Below are positions 33,265-42,065 of a DNA stretch of 64,000 nucleotides, piece by piece. The first letter of the stretch is position 1; every line of letters begins with the position of its first letter. Source of the stretch: Micromonospora solifontis (lineage in GTDB: Bacteria; Actinomycetota; Actinomycetes; Mycobacteriales; Micromonosporaceae). The notes below the pieces were generated by a model, which worked only from the letters and a program-made list of their open reading frames with translations, searched no databases and was not told where the DNA came from. The translations under genes were made by a program, and so were the position numbers. The stretch covers positions 1 to 64,000 of the forward strand of contig NZ_RJLN01000022.1 in assembly GCF_003725545.1 (NCBI RefSeq). Direction: 5' to 3'.

Positions 33265-33289
33265 CCGGATTGTCACCGTGACAATCCGG
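33265..33289. promoter_or_regulatory. MocR operator 2
   Basis: CCGGATTGTCA-CCG-TGACAATCCGG, same core ATTGTCACCGTGACAAT as operator 1, 40 bp before the MFS start. Two identical cores about 47 bp apart suit a MocR dimer looping across the divergent promoter. Confidence 0.75.
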
Positions 33290-33328
33290 CAGGCCCGACC
33301 TCCCGGGTACGCGTCGGAGGCTGCCCGC

Positions 33329-34597
33329 ATGACCGTCACCTCCGCCGCCCTCTGGCGGCACGCCACCTTCCGCCGGCTCTGGCTCTCCGACGCGGTCAGC
33401 ACCCTCGGCACGCACGTCACCACGGTGGCGCTGCCCCTCGCGGCGCTGACCGTGCTCGGTGCCAACGCGACCGGGGTGGCCGCGCTGACCGCCGCGACCA
33501 CGCTGCCGTACCTGCTGCTCGGCCTGCCCGCCGGAGCGATCGTGGACCGGCTGCCCCGCCGCGCGGTGCTCGTCACCACCGACCTCGTCCGCGCCGTGCT
33601 CCTGGCCAGCGTCCCGCTCGCCTGGGCAGCCGGACGGCTCACCCTCGCCCACCTCGTCACGGTGGCGCTGCTGGCCGGCTGCGCCACCGTGCTGTTCGAC
33701 GTGGCCTACTTCGCCGCGGTGCCGGCGGTGGTGCCGGCCGGCCGGCTCGCCGCCGCCAACGCCCGCCTCGAGGCGACCCGGGCGGTCGGTCAGACCGCCG
33801 GACCGGGCCTGGCCGGCGTGCTGGTCGGGGTGCTCGGCGCGCCGGTCGCACTGCTGGTCGACGTGCTCAGCTTCGTCGCCTCGGCCCTGTTCCTGGCCGG
33901 TACGCCCAGGCTGGCCCGGTCCGCCTCGGCCGGGGCGGTGGGAGTCTGGCGGGACGCCGCGGCCGGGGTCCGGTTCGTGTTCCGCGACCCGGTCGTCCGG
34001 GCGCTGACCCTCTGCTCCGGCCTGACCAACCTCTGGCACGCCGGCTTCTTGGCCATGCTGCTGGTGTACGCGGTCCGTGAGCTGCGGCTGCCCGCCGCCA
34101 CGGTGGGCCTGCTGGTCGCCGGGGCCAACGTGGGCTACCTGCTCGGCGCGGCGGTGGCCGGGCGGGCCCGGGCCCGTCTCGGCGTCGGCCGGGCGGTCAC
34201 CGGGGCGGCGGTGCTCCAGGCCGGCGCCGCGCTGGTGCTGCTGCCGCACCCGCTCGGCGTCGGCGCCGGACTGGCGGTCAACGCCTTCGCCAGCGGGTTG
34301 TACAACGTCAACGCGGTCAGCCTCCGGCAGGCGGCCACACCGCCGGCGCTGCTGTCCCGGATGACGGCCACCAGCCGGTTCGTCATCTGGGGGGCGATGC
34401 CGCTCGGGGCGGCCCTCGGCGGCGCGTTGACCGGGCTGCTGGGCGCGCCGGCGTACCTCGCGCTGGCCTCGCTGGGGATGGCCGCCGCGGCCCTGGTCAC
34501 CCGTTGCTCTCCGGTCTGGCGGAGCCGCGACTTCCCGTCCCCGCCCGACCTCCCCGCAACCCCGGACGCCACCACCCCGGCACCCGCCGCCTGCTGA
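33329..34597 (+). CDS. MFS exporter
   Basis: A 422-residue, 12-helix protein of the enterobactin-exporter/MFS_3 type (RLWLSDAVSTLGTHVTTVALPLAAL near the N-terminus, GLPAGAIVDRLPRRAVLVTTD as motif A). ATG 33329 with ggagg upstream. Divergent from and probably controlled by the MocR protein. The same subfamily as the exporter domain at the end of the synthetase at 57704; its distance from the operon (850 bp) makes membership in the cluster possible but unproven. Confidence 0.85.
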   Translation: MTVTSAALWRHATFRRLWLSDAVSTLGTHVTTVALPLAALTVLGANATGVAALTAATTLPYLLLGLPAGAIVDRLPRRAVLVTTDLVRAVLLASVPLAWAAGRLTLAHLVTVALLAGCATVLFDVAYFAAVPAVVPAGRLAAANARLEATRAVGQTAGPGLAGVLVGVLGAPVALLVDVLSFVASALFLAGTPRLARSASAGAVGVWRDAAAGVRFVFRDPVVRALTLCSGLTNLWHAGFLAMLLVYAVRELRLPAATVGLLVAGANVGYLLGAAVAGRARARLGVGRAVTGAAVLQAGAALVLLPHPLGVGAGLAVNAFASGLYNVNAVSLRQAATPPALLSRMTATSRFVIWGAMPLGAALGGALTGLLGAPAYLALASLGMAAAALVTRCSPVWRSRDFPSPPDLPATPDATTPAPAAC

Positions 34598-34693
34598 CCG
34601 CCGCCCACCGCCCCTTGCCGCCGTTTGCCGCCGCCGGCCCCGGGTAACCGCCGGAGCCGGCGAACCGTGCCCGCGCCGGCCCCTGGGGCCTCA

Positions 34694-34743
34694 TTCACGG
34701 AAATAGTGGCCATCCGGGATTCGATTGCCACTGTTTCCGTGAA
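34694..34743. promoter_or_regulatory. Large inverted repeat upstream of the DUF2267 gene
   Basis: 17-bp arms TTCACGGAAATAGTGGC and GCCACTGTTTCCGTGAA (one mismatch) separated by 16 bp. The right arm also takes part in a second, overlapping palindrome CTGTTTC-CGT-GAAACAG (34731-34747). The two structures are mutually exclusive as RNA, or provide three half-sites as DNA. It ends about 35 bp before the DUF2267 start. Confidence 0.5.
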
Positions 34744-34780
34744 ACAGGGCGACAGGGGAAAAGGGCGACAGGAGGCGGAC

Positions 34781-35179
34781 GTGCGGTTTCCCCGATTCGT
34801 CGAGGCGGTGTCCCGCCGCTCGGAGCTGCCGGTCGAACAGGCCGCCACGATTTCCCGCGCGGTGCTGCAGACCCTCGCCGACCGGATCACGGGTGGCGAG
34901 TCGGCGGACCTGGCGGCGCAACTGCCCGACGAGCTGAGCGGCTACCTCACCGCCCCGGCCGAGGGTGGGGGTGGGGGTGGGGGACCGGTGACCTTCCTGC
35001 GCCGGGTCGCCGACCGCGCCGGGGTGGATCCGGCGGTCGCCGAGGCGGGCACGGTCGCGGTGCTCGCGACGCTGCGGGAGGCGGTCACGGTCGACGAGTT
35101 CCAGGACCTCGTCGCGCAGTTGCCGAAGGGATTCGACGCGATGGTCGACCCGATCCCCCGTCCGCCGTACGATCGGTGA
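34781..35179 (+). CDS. DUF2267 domain protein
   Basis: A 132-residue protein starting at GTG 34781 (aggagg six bases upstream). It has the two helical repeats of DUF2267: LPVEQAATISRAVLQTLADRI with LAAQLPDELSGYL, then AEAGTVAVLATLREAV with LVAQLPKGFDAMV. A run of seven Gly residues (34965-34983) links the repeats. Function unknown; DUF2267 proteins often occur with stress genes. Last gene before the biosynthetic operon. Confidence 0.8.
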   Translation: MRFPRFVEAVSRRSELPVEQAATISRAVLQTLADRITGGESADLAAQLPDELSGYLTAPAEGGGGGGGPVTFLRRVADRAGVDPAVAEAGTVAVLATLREAVTVDEFQDLVAQLPKGFDAMVDPIPRPPYDR

Positions 35180-35447
35180 GGACGTGCTCCCCCAGCGGGG
35201 GTTGAGCTGCGGCGAAGGTGCCGCCGGACCGAAGATTCCACGGTCCGAAAGTATTTTCACCGGAAAATAACTCGCCAGTAGGCTCTTACGCCGAAAATCA
35301 TCTTCGCGCTAGGGGGATGATCGGACGGTTTCCGCCGCCCGAGGTTCCAGCGGACCGTCACCCCTTCGGTCTGACCCCGATCGATTTCCTTCCCATCGAG
35401 AGATTGAGCTTTATTCTGCTTCCAATGTGAAGTCCTGGGGGGGATTC
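35180..35447 (+). promoter_or_regulatory. AT-rich leader/promoter region of the biosynthetic operon
   Basis: About 270 bp without a gene, clearly more AT-rich than the flanks. It contains a perfect inverted repeat TATTTTC-ACCG-GAAAATA at 35252-35269, a good operator candidate, and AT-rich blocks near 35385-35430 where a promoter could lie. No regulator gene is found inside the operon, so control is probably by an outside factor acting here. Confidence 0.5.
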
Positions 35448-35507
35448 ATGGTCACATTTGTCGATTGCTGCGCGCCCGCCCGCTGTGGAGAGACACCAGC
35501 TCCCTGA
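35448..35507 (+). CDS. Candidate 19-residue Cys-rich peptide ORF (leader or precursor)
   Basis: ATG 35448 follows a purine-rich ctggggggga stretch that can serve as ribosome site and encodes MVTFVDCCAPARCGETPAP. The TGA is one base before the ATG of the first synthetase gene (TGAGATG), so the two are coupled; the synthetase ATG itself has no clear ribosome site. Three Cys codons, two adjacent, suggest a cysteine-responsive leader, as known for actinobacterial Cys-rich upstream ORFs. Alternatively it could be a minimal scaffold for the LanB-type proteins downstream. Or the synthetase may start at TTG 35458 and this ORF be meaningless. Confidence 0.35.
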   Translation: MVTFVDCCAPARCGETPAP

Positions 35508-35508
35508 G

Positions 35509-38500
35509 ATGACCAAACCGATGATTATCAATCGTTTCGGTGCGGTCGCGGCACGCGACGGCGATCGTCCGGCGGTCCTCGGCGAGACCCACGAGGTCAC
35601 CTACGCCGAGCTGGCCGGCCTGGCCGGGGGGTACGCGGCCGCGTTCGTCGCCGCCGGCGCCCGACCCGGCGCCCGGACCGCCCTGCTCACCGCACACGGC
35701 ACGCCGACCGTCGCGGCCCTTCTCGGCGCCCTCGCCGCCGGCTGCGCGTACGTGCCGCTGGACCCGGGGTTCCCGGTCGACCGGCTGCGCCACATGCTCG
35801 TCGCCGCCGGGGTGGACCTCGTCGCCTGCGCCGCCGACCACCGTGAACTGGCTCGCGAGCTGGCCGGCGACCGCGCCGTGGTGACTCTGGGCGACCTGCC
35901 GCCCGCCCCGCTGCGGCCGGTCCCGGTCGACCCGGACGCGCTCGCGTACGTGCTGTTCACCTCGGGCTCCACCGGCGTGCCCAAGGCGGTCGGGCAGACC
36001 CACCGTAACCTCGCGCACGTCGTCGACAACCAGATCGGGACCCTGGCCGTCGGGCCGGGCGACCGGCTGAGCCTGCTCGCCTCGTTCAGCTTCGACGCCG
36101 CCATTCCCGACCTCTACCCGGCGCTGCTCACCGGCGCCGCGGTGATCCCGGTGGATCTGCGCCGGCAGGGTCTCGCGTGCGCGGTCGAGCAGCTCGACCG
36201 GCACCGGGCGACCGTGCTGCACTGCACCCCCACCGTCTACCGCCACCTGCTCGACACCCTCGGCGAGCGGCGGCTCGACGCGGTCCGGGTGGTGCTGCTC
36301 GGCGGCGAGCAGGCCAGCTGGGCCGACGCTGTCCGTGGCCGGGGCCGGTTCGCCCCCGACTGCGAGCTGGTCAACGGCTACGGCGCCACCGAGATGACCT
36401 TCGTCGCCCGGTACGCGCTGCCGCTGTCCACGGTCGACCCGGCCGCCGCCGGCCCGCTGCCGATCGGCGCCCCGTTCCCCGGCTACGAGCTGCGTCTCGC
36501 CCCGGACACCGGGGAGATCGTGGTGCGCAGCCGGCACCTCGCCCCCGGCTACCTCAACCAGGACAGCGACCGGTTCACCGTGGACGTTGACGGGGTGCGG
36601 GCGTACCGGACCGGCGACCTGGGCCGGCGGCTGCCCGGCGGCGACCTGCTCTGCCTGGGCCGGCTCGACCGGCAGGTGAAGGTGCGCGGCCACCGGGTCG
36701 AGCTGACCGAGGTCGAGGCGGTGCTGGCCGCCCAGCCCGGCGTCGCCGGGGTGCGGGCCATCGCCCGCGACGGTGAGCTGCTCGCGTACGCCCGTCCGGC
36801 CGGCGGGACCCGGCCGGACGGGACCGCGCTGCGGGCCGCCCTCGCCGCGGCGCTGCCGGAATACGCGCTGCCCCGTGCGGTCGTGGTGCTCGACGAGTTC
36901 CCGCTCACCGTCACCGGCAAGGTCGACGAGCGGGCGCTGCCCGACCCGGCCGGCCCGGTGCCGGCGGTGGAGGCCCCGGCCACCGCGACCGAGCGGGTCG
37001 TGCACGACATCTGGTGCGCGGTGCTCGGCAGGCCGGCGGTCGGCCGCACCGACGGCTTCTTCGACGTCGGCGGCCAGTCCCTGCTGCTCGGCCAGGTGCA
37101 GCAGCGGCTGGCCGAGCGGTTCGGGGTGCGCCTGCCGATGACCCGACTCCTCGACCACCCCACGGTGGCCGCCCAGGCGGCGCTGCTGGACGCCCCGCCC
37201 GAGGCGCTGCGCGCGCCGGTGCTGCCCGTACCGGTCGCGCCGGCCACCGCGGCCCGCGAGTACACCGGCGACGAGATCGCCGTGGTCGGGCTCGCCGGGC
37301 GCTTCCCCGGCGCCCCGGATGTGGCCACCTACTGGTGGAACCTCTGCACCGGCGTCGACTCGATCCACGAGCACACCGACGCGGAGCTGGCCGCCCTGGG
37401 TGTCGGGCCGGGGCTGCGCGCGGACCCCCGGCACGTGCGGGCCGTCGGCCGGCTCGACGGGGTGACCGACTTCGACGCCGAGTTCTTCTCCTTCGGCGCC
37501 GACGAGGCCGCCCGCACCGACCCGCAGCACCGGGTCTTCCTGGAGACCGCCTGGGAGGCGCTGGAGGACGCCGGGCACGACCCGTCCCGGTTTCCCGGCC
37601 TGATCGGGGTCTACGCGGCCACCTCCGCCAACCGCTACTTCCTCTTCCACCTGCTCGACAACCCGGCGGTGATGGGCGACGTCGACCCGGACGACTGGGA
37701 GGCCCGGCTGGTCGGCCGGCAGTTCACCGACCACCTGCCCGGGCAGGTCGCGTACCGGCTGGGGCTGACCGGGCCGGCGCTGGCTGTGCAGAGCGCCTGC
37801 TCCAGCTCGCTGGCCGCGGTCTGCGTCGCGGCGCAGAGCCTCGCCGACTACCAGTGCGACATCGCGCTGGCCGGTGGGGTCACGGTCACCTGGCCCCGGC
37901 ACCGGCACACCCCGGGCGGGACGGCGTCGCCGGACGGCCGCTGCCGCGCCTTCGACGAGGGCGCCAACGGGTCCGGCTTCGGCTCCGGGGCCGGCGTGGT
38001 CGTGCTGCGCCGGCTGGCCGACGCGCAGGCCGACGGGGACCGGATCTACGCCGTCCTGCCCGGCTGGGCGGTCACCAACGACGGCCCGGACCGGGCCGGA
38101 TTCGCCGTCCCCGGGCCGGCCGGGCAGGCCGCCGCGGTGGCCAACGCGCTGGCCGCCGCCGAGGTCGCCCCGGGCGAGGTCCGGTTCATCGAGGGCCACG
38201 GCAGCGGCACGCCGCTCGGTGACGCCATCGAGGTGGCCGCGCTGCACGAGGTGTACGCCGCGGCCGGCCCGCCCGGATCCTGCGCGCTCGGCTCGGTGAA
38301 GACCAACATCGGCCACCTCGACGCCGCCGCCGGCATCGCCGGGCTGATCAAGGCGGTGCTCGCCGTCCGACAGGGCGTGATCCCGCCGAACCTGCACTTC
38401 ACCCGCCCGCACCCGGAGATCGACCTGACCGCCGGCCCGTTCTACGTGCCGACAAAGGCCCGGGACTGGCCGGAGGCATCGCGCCGGGTGGCCGGGGTCA

Positions 38501-38979
38501 GCGCCTTCGGTCTCGGCGGCACCAACGCGCACGTGGTGGTGGAGCAGCCGCCGCCAGAGGGGCCGGGGGAGGAGCCCGGCGACGGGCCGTGGCTGCTGCC
38601 GGTGTCGGCGCGTACCCCGGCGGCGCTGCGGGCGGCGCTGACCCGGCTGCGCGCCCACCTGGCCGGCGCCACGCCGGCACTGCCCGAGGTGGCCGCCACC
38701 CTCGCGCTGGGCCGGCGCGCCTTCGCCCACCGGGCCGCCGTGATCGCCGCCGACCTGCCCGGCGCGCTCGCCGCCCTGGACGTGCTGCTGGACACCGACG
38801 CCCGGATCGCCGGGGACGACGGTGCCCTGCGCCAACCGGCCGCCGACTGGGTGGCCGGGCGGGACGTCGACTGGGACGCCCTGCACCCGGCGGGCACGGT
38901 CCGCCGCACCGGACTCCCCACGTACCCGTTCCAGCGCCAGCGGTACTGGATCGACCCCGTGCAGAAAGGCCCACGTTGA
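35509..38979 (+). CDS. Hybrid NRPS-PKS protein A-T-KS lacking an acyltransferase
   Basis: 1156 residues. A domain (10-480): FTSGSTGVPK, NGYGATE at 289, YRTGDLG, TGKVD. My manual alignment to PheA gives code D-A-P-H-L-G-G-F-V-K; Asp235 indicates an alpha-amino acid, but I cannot name it. T domain: FDVGGQSL (Ser524). KS (585-1010): active Cys764 in SACSSSL, then EGHGSGT and KTNIGHLD, so the triad is complete. After KS the usual linker runs directly to WVAGRDVDWDALHP and YPFQRQRYW, the end of an AT linker, with no AT between. Acyl transfer must be in trans or the KS acts as a coupler. Stop overlaps the next start (TTGA). Confidence 0.88.
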   Translation: MTKPMIINRFGAVAARDGDRPAVLGETHEVTYAELAGLAGGYAAAFVAAGARPGARTALLTAHGTPTVAALLGALAAGCAYVPLDPGFPVDRLRHMLVAAGVDLVACAADHRELARELAGDRAVVTLGDLPPAPLRPVPVDPDALAYVLFTSGSTGVPKAVGQTHRNLAHVVDNQIGTLAVGPGDRLSLLASFSFDAAIPDLYPALLTGAAVIPVDLRRQGLACAVEQLDRHRATVLHCTPTVYRHLLDTLGERRLDAVRVVLLGGEQASWADAVRGRGRFAPDCELVNGYGATEMTFVARYALPLSTVDPAAAGPLPIGAPFPGYELRLAPDTGEIVVRSRHLAPGYLNQDSDRFTVDVDGVRAYRTGDLGRRLPGGDLLCLGRLDRQVKVRGHRVELTEVEAVLAAQPGVAGVRAIARDGELLAYARPAGGTRPDGTALRAALAAALPEYALPRAVVVLDEFPLTVTGKVDERALPDPAGPVPAVEAPATATERVVHDIWCAVLGRPAVGRTDGFFDVGGQSLLLGQVQQRLAERFGVRLPMTRLLDHPTVAAQAALLDAPPEALRAPVLPVPVAPATAAREYTGDEIAVVGLAGRFPGAPDVATYWWNLCTGVDSIHEHTDAELAALGVGPGLRADPRHVRAVGRLDGVTDFDAEFFSFGADEAARTDPQHRVFLETAWEALEDAGHDPSRFPGLIGVYAATSANRYFLFHLLDNPAVMGDVDPDDWEARLVGRQFTDHLPGQVAYRLGLTGPALAVQSACSSSLAAVCVAAQSLADYQCDIALAGGVTVTWPRHRHTPGGTASPDGRCRAFDEGANGSGFGSGAGVVVLRRLADAQADGDRIYAVLPGWAVTNDGPDRAGFAVPGPAGQAAAVANALAAAEVAPGEVRFIEGHGSGTPLGDAIEVAALHEVYAAAGPPGSCALGSVKTNIGHLDAAAGIAGLIKAVLAVRQGVIPPNLHFTRPHPEIDLTAGPFYVPTKARDWPEASRRVAGVSAFGLGGTNAHVVVEQPPPEGPGEEPGDGPWLLPVSARTPAALRAALTRLRAHLAGATPALPEVAATLALGRRAFAHRAAVIAADLPGALAALDVLLDTDARIAGDDGALRQPAADWVAGRDVDWDALHPAGTVRRTGLPTYPFQRQRYWIDPVQKGPR

Positions 38980-41900
38980 ACTGGTTCGTCTCGACCGGAA
39001 GCCGACCCCAGGCGCCGGTGAGATTGTTCTGCCTGCCCTACGCCGGTGCCGGGGCGAGCGCCTTCCGGCGCTGGCAGGAGGGGATCGGCCCGGACGTCGA
39101 GGTGCTCCCGGTGCAGCTGCCCGGCCGGGAGAACCGGATCAACGAGGACCCACGCTTCACCGTCGCCGACGTGGCCGCCGCGATCGCCTCCCGCGCCGAC
39201 CGCCCGTACGCCGTCTACGGCCATTCGATGGGCGGCCGGGTCGGCTTCGAGGTGGTCCGCGAGTTGCGCCGCACCGGTCGACCGCTGCCGCTGCGGCTGT
39301 ACGTCGGCGGCGCCCGCGCCCCGCACGTCACCGCGCCCAGCCTCTTCGACGGACTGTCCCGGGTGGACGACGAGGAACTGCTGCGCCGCCTCGGCGAGGG
39401 CGGCGGCCTCCCCGCCGAGCTGCTCGACCATCCCGAGCTGGTGGAGTTGCTGCTGCCGCTGCTGCGGGCGGACTTCGGCCGGGTGGACAGCTACCGGTAC
39501 GTTCCGGGCGAACCGCTGCCGCTGCCGATCGTCGCCTTCAGCGGCGCGGACGACCGGGCGGTGACCCACGCGCACAGCGCCGCCTGGGCCGAGCACACCG
39601 CCGCGGGTTTCACCCTGCGCGAGATCGGCGGCGGGCACTTCTTCCTGCACGACCGGCTGCCCGAGCTGCTCGCCGCGATCCGCGCCGACCTGGCCGAGGC
39701 GCGCGCCGCAGCCCGGCCCGCGCCCGCGCCGCCGCCCCCCGCCGCCGGGACCGGCGGGCACCGGGTGCCGCTCGGCGACACCGGCTGGTCGGTGTGGCGG
39801 GACGCCATCCTGCGCGGCACCGGCTTCCCGGCCGACGGACTGACCCTGTTCCACGCGCCGCGCGCCGCCGCGGCCGCCGACGAGCTGCTCGCCACCGGCG
39901 CCGGCGAGGACCGGTTCGACAAGGAGTTCGACGAGGCGCTCCGCGCCGCCGCCCACCAGCTCAGCGAGCTGGCCGCCCAGCCGCTGCTGCGGGAGGCGGT
40001 GACCTGGCAGAACGCCGGCGCCCTGGTAACGCTGGACGGCCTGGTCGCCGGTGGCGGCGACGCGGCCCGCAACGTCCGGCGCCGGGACCGGGAGCGGGCC
40101 TTGCTCAAGTACTGGCAACGCTACGCCGGCAAGAACGAGACGGTGGGCTTCTTCGGCCCGAGCTGCTGGGTCACCGTGGACCCGGACGAGCCGGCCGTCG
40201 CCCGGATCGGCACCGGGCCGGAGCTGACCCGCCACCGCTGGGTGTGGTTCGAGTCGTGGGCGCTCACCGCGTACGCCGACCGGCTCGGCGCGGACCTGGC
40301 CGTGCGCCGCTGGTGGCCGCCGGCGCTCCGTTCCCACCTGAGCCTGCGCGACCGCGCGGTGCTGCGCCCCGGACGGCCGCCGGTGCCGCTGTCCCCGGTG
40401 GAGGCGGCGCTGCTCGCCGCCGTCGACGGCCGCCGACCCGCCGTCGAGCTGGTGACCGATCCCGCTGTCGGGCTGCGCCGCCCGGAGGACGGCTACGCGC
40501 TGCTGGACCGGCTGGTGGCCCGGGAGCTGATCACCTGGGACGCCGCGCTGCCGATCAGCCCCGAGGCGGAACAGATGCTCAGCGACCGGATCGAGGCCAT
40601 CGGCGACGAGCCGGCGCGGGCGGCCGCGCGGGCCGGCTGGGACCGGCTGCGCGTCGCGCGGGACACCGTCGCCGCCGCAGCCGGCGACCCGGACCGGCTG
40701 CGCGCGGCCCTCGACGCGCTCAACGCCACCTTCACCGAGCTGACCGGGGCCTCGCCGCGGCGCCGGGACGGCCAGATGTACGCCGGCCGGACCATCTGCT
40801 ACGAGGACACCAGCCGGGACCTCGACGTGGTTTTCGGCGCGCCGCTGCTGGCCGACCTCGCCGCCCCGCTCGACGTGCTGCTGCGCGCCGCCCGGTGGAT
40901 GGTCCAGGCGCTGGCCGACGCGTACGGCACGGTGTTCCGGGAACTCTACGAGGAGCTGCGCGGCGACGCCCGCGACGGGCGGGTCGCCCTGTCCGACCTG
41001 TGGTTCCTGGTGCAGGGCCTGTTCTGGGGTGCCGGCGAGCGGCCGGTGGACGCGGTGTCGGCCGAGTTCGCGGCGCGCTGGGCGGGCCTGTTCGGGCTGG
41101 ACACCCTCCCCGCCGGCAGCACCGAGGTGCGGGTGCGGGCCGCCGACCTGGCTGACCGGATCGACGAGGTCTTCCCCGGCCGCCGGCCGGACTGGTCCAA
41201 CGCCCTGATGCACAGCCCCGACCTGCAGATCTGTGCCGCCGACGCGGACGCGCTGCGCCGCGGCGAGTACACCGTCGTGCTCGGCGAGCTGCATGCGGCC
41301 TGGTCGTCCTTCGACTGCGCGGTCTTCACCCCGTCGCACCCGGACGTCGAGCGGCTGCGTACGGCGCTCACCGCCGACCTCGGCGAGCGGCGGATCCGGC
41401 TGCTGTTCCCCACCGAATGGCCCCGCCGGACCAGCCGCACCGCGGAGACCCTCGCCGGCCCCACCGACCGGTACCTGGCGTTCCAGCCGGCGCCGGGCGG
41501 GGACCCGGCCCGGGTGCTGCCCACCGTGGACCTCACGGTCACCGACTCCGACGGCCGGCTGGTCGCCACCGCGTCCGACGGCCGGCGCTGGCCGCTCACC
41601 GAGGTCTTCGCCGAACTGCTGAGCGCGCACGCGGTGGACGGCTTCAAGCTGGTCGCGGCCGCGCCGTACACGCCCCGGATCGTCCTCGACAACCTGGTGG
41701 TGGCCCGGCAGACCTGGCGTACGACGGTGGGGGAGAGCGGCCTGGCCACGGTCACCGGGGAGCGGGCCCGCTTCCTCGCGGTCCGGGCCTGGCGCCGCCG
41801 GCTCGGCCTGCCCGAGCAGGTCTACGTGAAGCTCGGCACCGAGACCAAGCCCTGCTTCGTCGACCTGGGCGGCCCCGCCTTCGCGAACATGTTCTGCGCC

Positions 41901-42065
41901 CTGGTCCGGGCCGCCCGGGTCGACGGCGGGGACGACGTGTCGCTGGTGGTCAGCGAGATGCTGCCCACCCCCGACCAGGCCTGGGTGCCCGACGGCGCCG
42001 GCCGGCGGTACTTCAGCGAGCTGCGCCTGCAGATCGTCGACGATCACCCGGAGGGGACCCGATGA
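38976..42065 (+). CDS. Fusion of type II thioesterase with LanB-type (lantibiotic dehydratase N-terminal) domain
   Basis: 1029 residues from TTG 38976 (overlapping the previous TGA). Residues 15-240: type II thioesterase with LPYAGAGASAF, nucleophile GHSMGG (Ser84), Asp192 and His221 in GGGHFFLHD. A Pro/Ala linker (245-260) leads to a domain of about 770 residues of the LanB N-terminal family (PF04738 type). Its features are WSVWRDAILRGTGFP, RRRDRERALLKYWQRYAGKNETVGFFGP (391-395 is GFFGP), DGQMYAGRTICYEDTSRDLDV, YVKLGTETKPCFVDL and SLVVSEMLPTPDQAW. This family transfers glutamate or other amino acids from aminoacyl-tRNA. The C-terminal elimination domain of true dehydratases is absent. Long pieces are named here in parts; the joined motif spans 368-395. 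Confidence 0.8.
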   Translation: MNWFVSTGSRPQAPVRLFCLPYAGAGASAFRRWQEGIGPDVEVLPVQLPGRENRINEDPRFTVADVAAAIASRADRPYAVYGHSMGGRVGFEVVRELRRTGRPLPLRLYVGGARAPHVTAPSLFDGLSRVDDEELLRRLGEGGGLPAELLDHPELVELLLPLLRADFGRVDSYRYVPGEPLPLPIVAFSGADDRAVTHAHSAAWAEHTAAGFTLREIGGGHFFLHDRLPELLAAIRADLAEARAAARPAPAPPPPAAGTGGHRVPLGDTGWSVWRDAILRGTGFPADGLTLFHAPRAAAAADELLATGAGEDRFDKEFDEALRAAAHQLSELAAQPLLREAVTWQNAGALVTLDGLVAGGGDAARNVRRRDRERALLKYWQRYAGKNETVGFFGPSCWVTVDPDEPAVARIGTGPELTRHRWVWFESWALTAYADRLGADLAVRRWWPPALRSHLSLRDRAVLRPGRPPVPLSPVEAALLAAVDGRRPAVELVTDPAVGLRRPEDGYALLDRLVARELITWDAALPISPEAEQMLSDRIEAIGDEPARAAARAGWDRLRVARDTVAAAAGDPDRLRAALDALNATFTELTGASPRRRDGQMYAGRTICYEDTSRDLDVVFGAPLLADLAAPLDVLLRAARWMVQALADAYGTVFRELYEELRGDARDGRVALSDLWFLVQGLFWGAGERPVDAVSAEFAARWAGLFGLDTLPAGSTEVRVRAADLADRIDEVFPGRRPDWSNALMHSPDLQICAADADALRRGEYTVVLGELHAAWSSFDCAVFTPSHPDVERLRTALTADLGERRIRLLFPTEWPRRTSRTAETLAGPTDRYLAFQPAPGGDPARVLPTVDLTVTDSDGRLVATASDGRRWPLTEVFAELLSAHAVDGFKLVAAAPYTPRIVLDNLVVARQTWRTTVGESGLATVTGERARFLAVRAWRRRLGLPEQVYVKLGTETKPCFVDLGGPAFANMFCALVRAARVDGGDDVSLVVSEMLPTPDQAWVPDGAGRRYFSELRLQIVDDHPEGTR

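Noticed and set aside
34965-34983. G-rich tract in the DUF2267 gene as a G-quadruplex element
   Set aside because: The tract encodes a poly-Gly linker between the two domains; coding explanation is enough.
35509-38979. Frameshift or sequencing error as cause of the missing AT
   Set aside because: The frame is continuous through both linker ends, and no AT motif (GHSxG, HAFH) is found in the other frames of the region.
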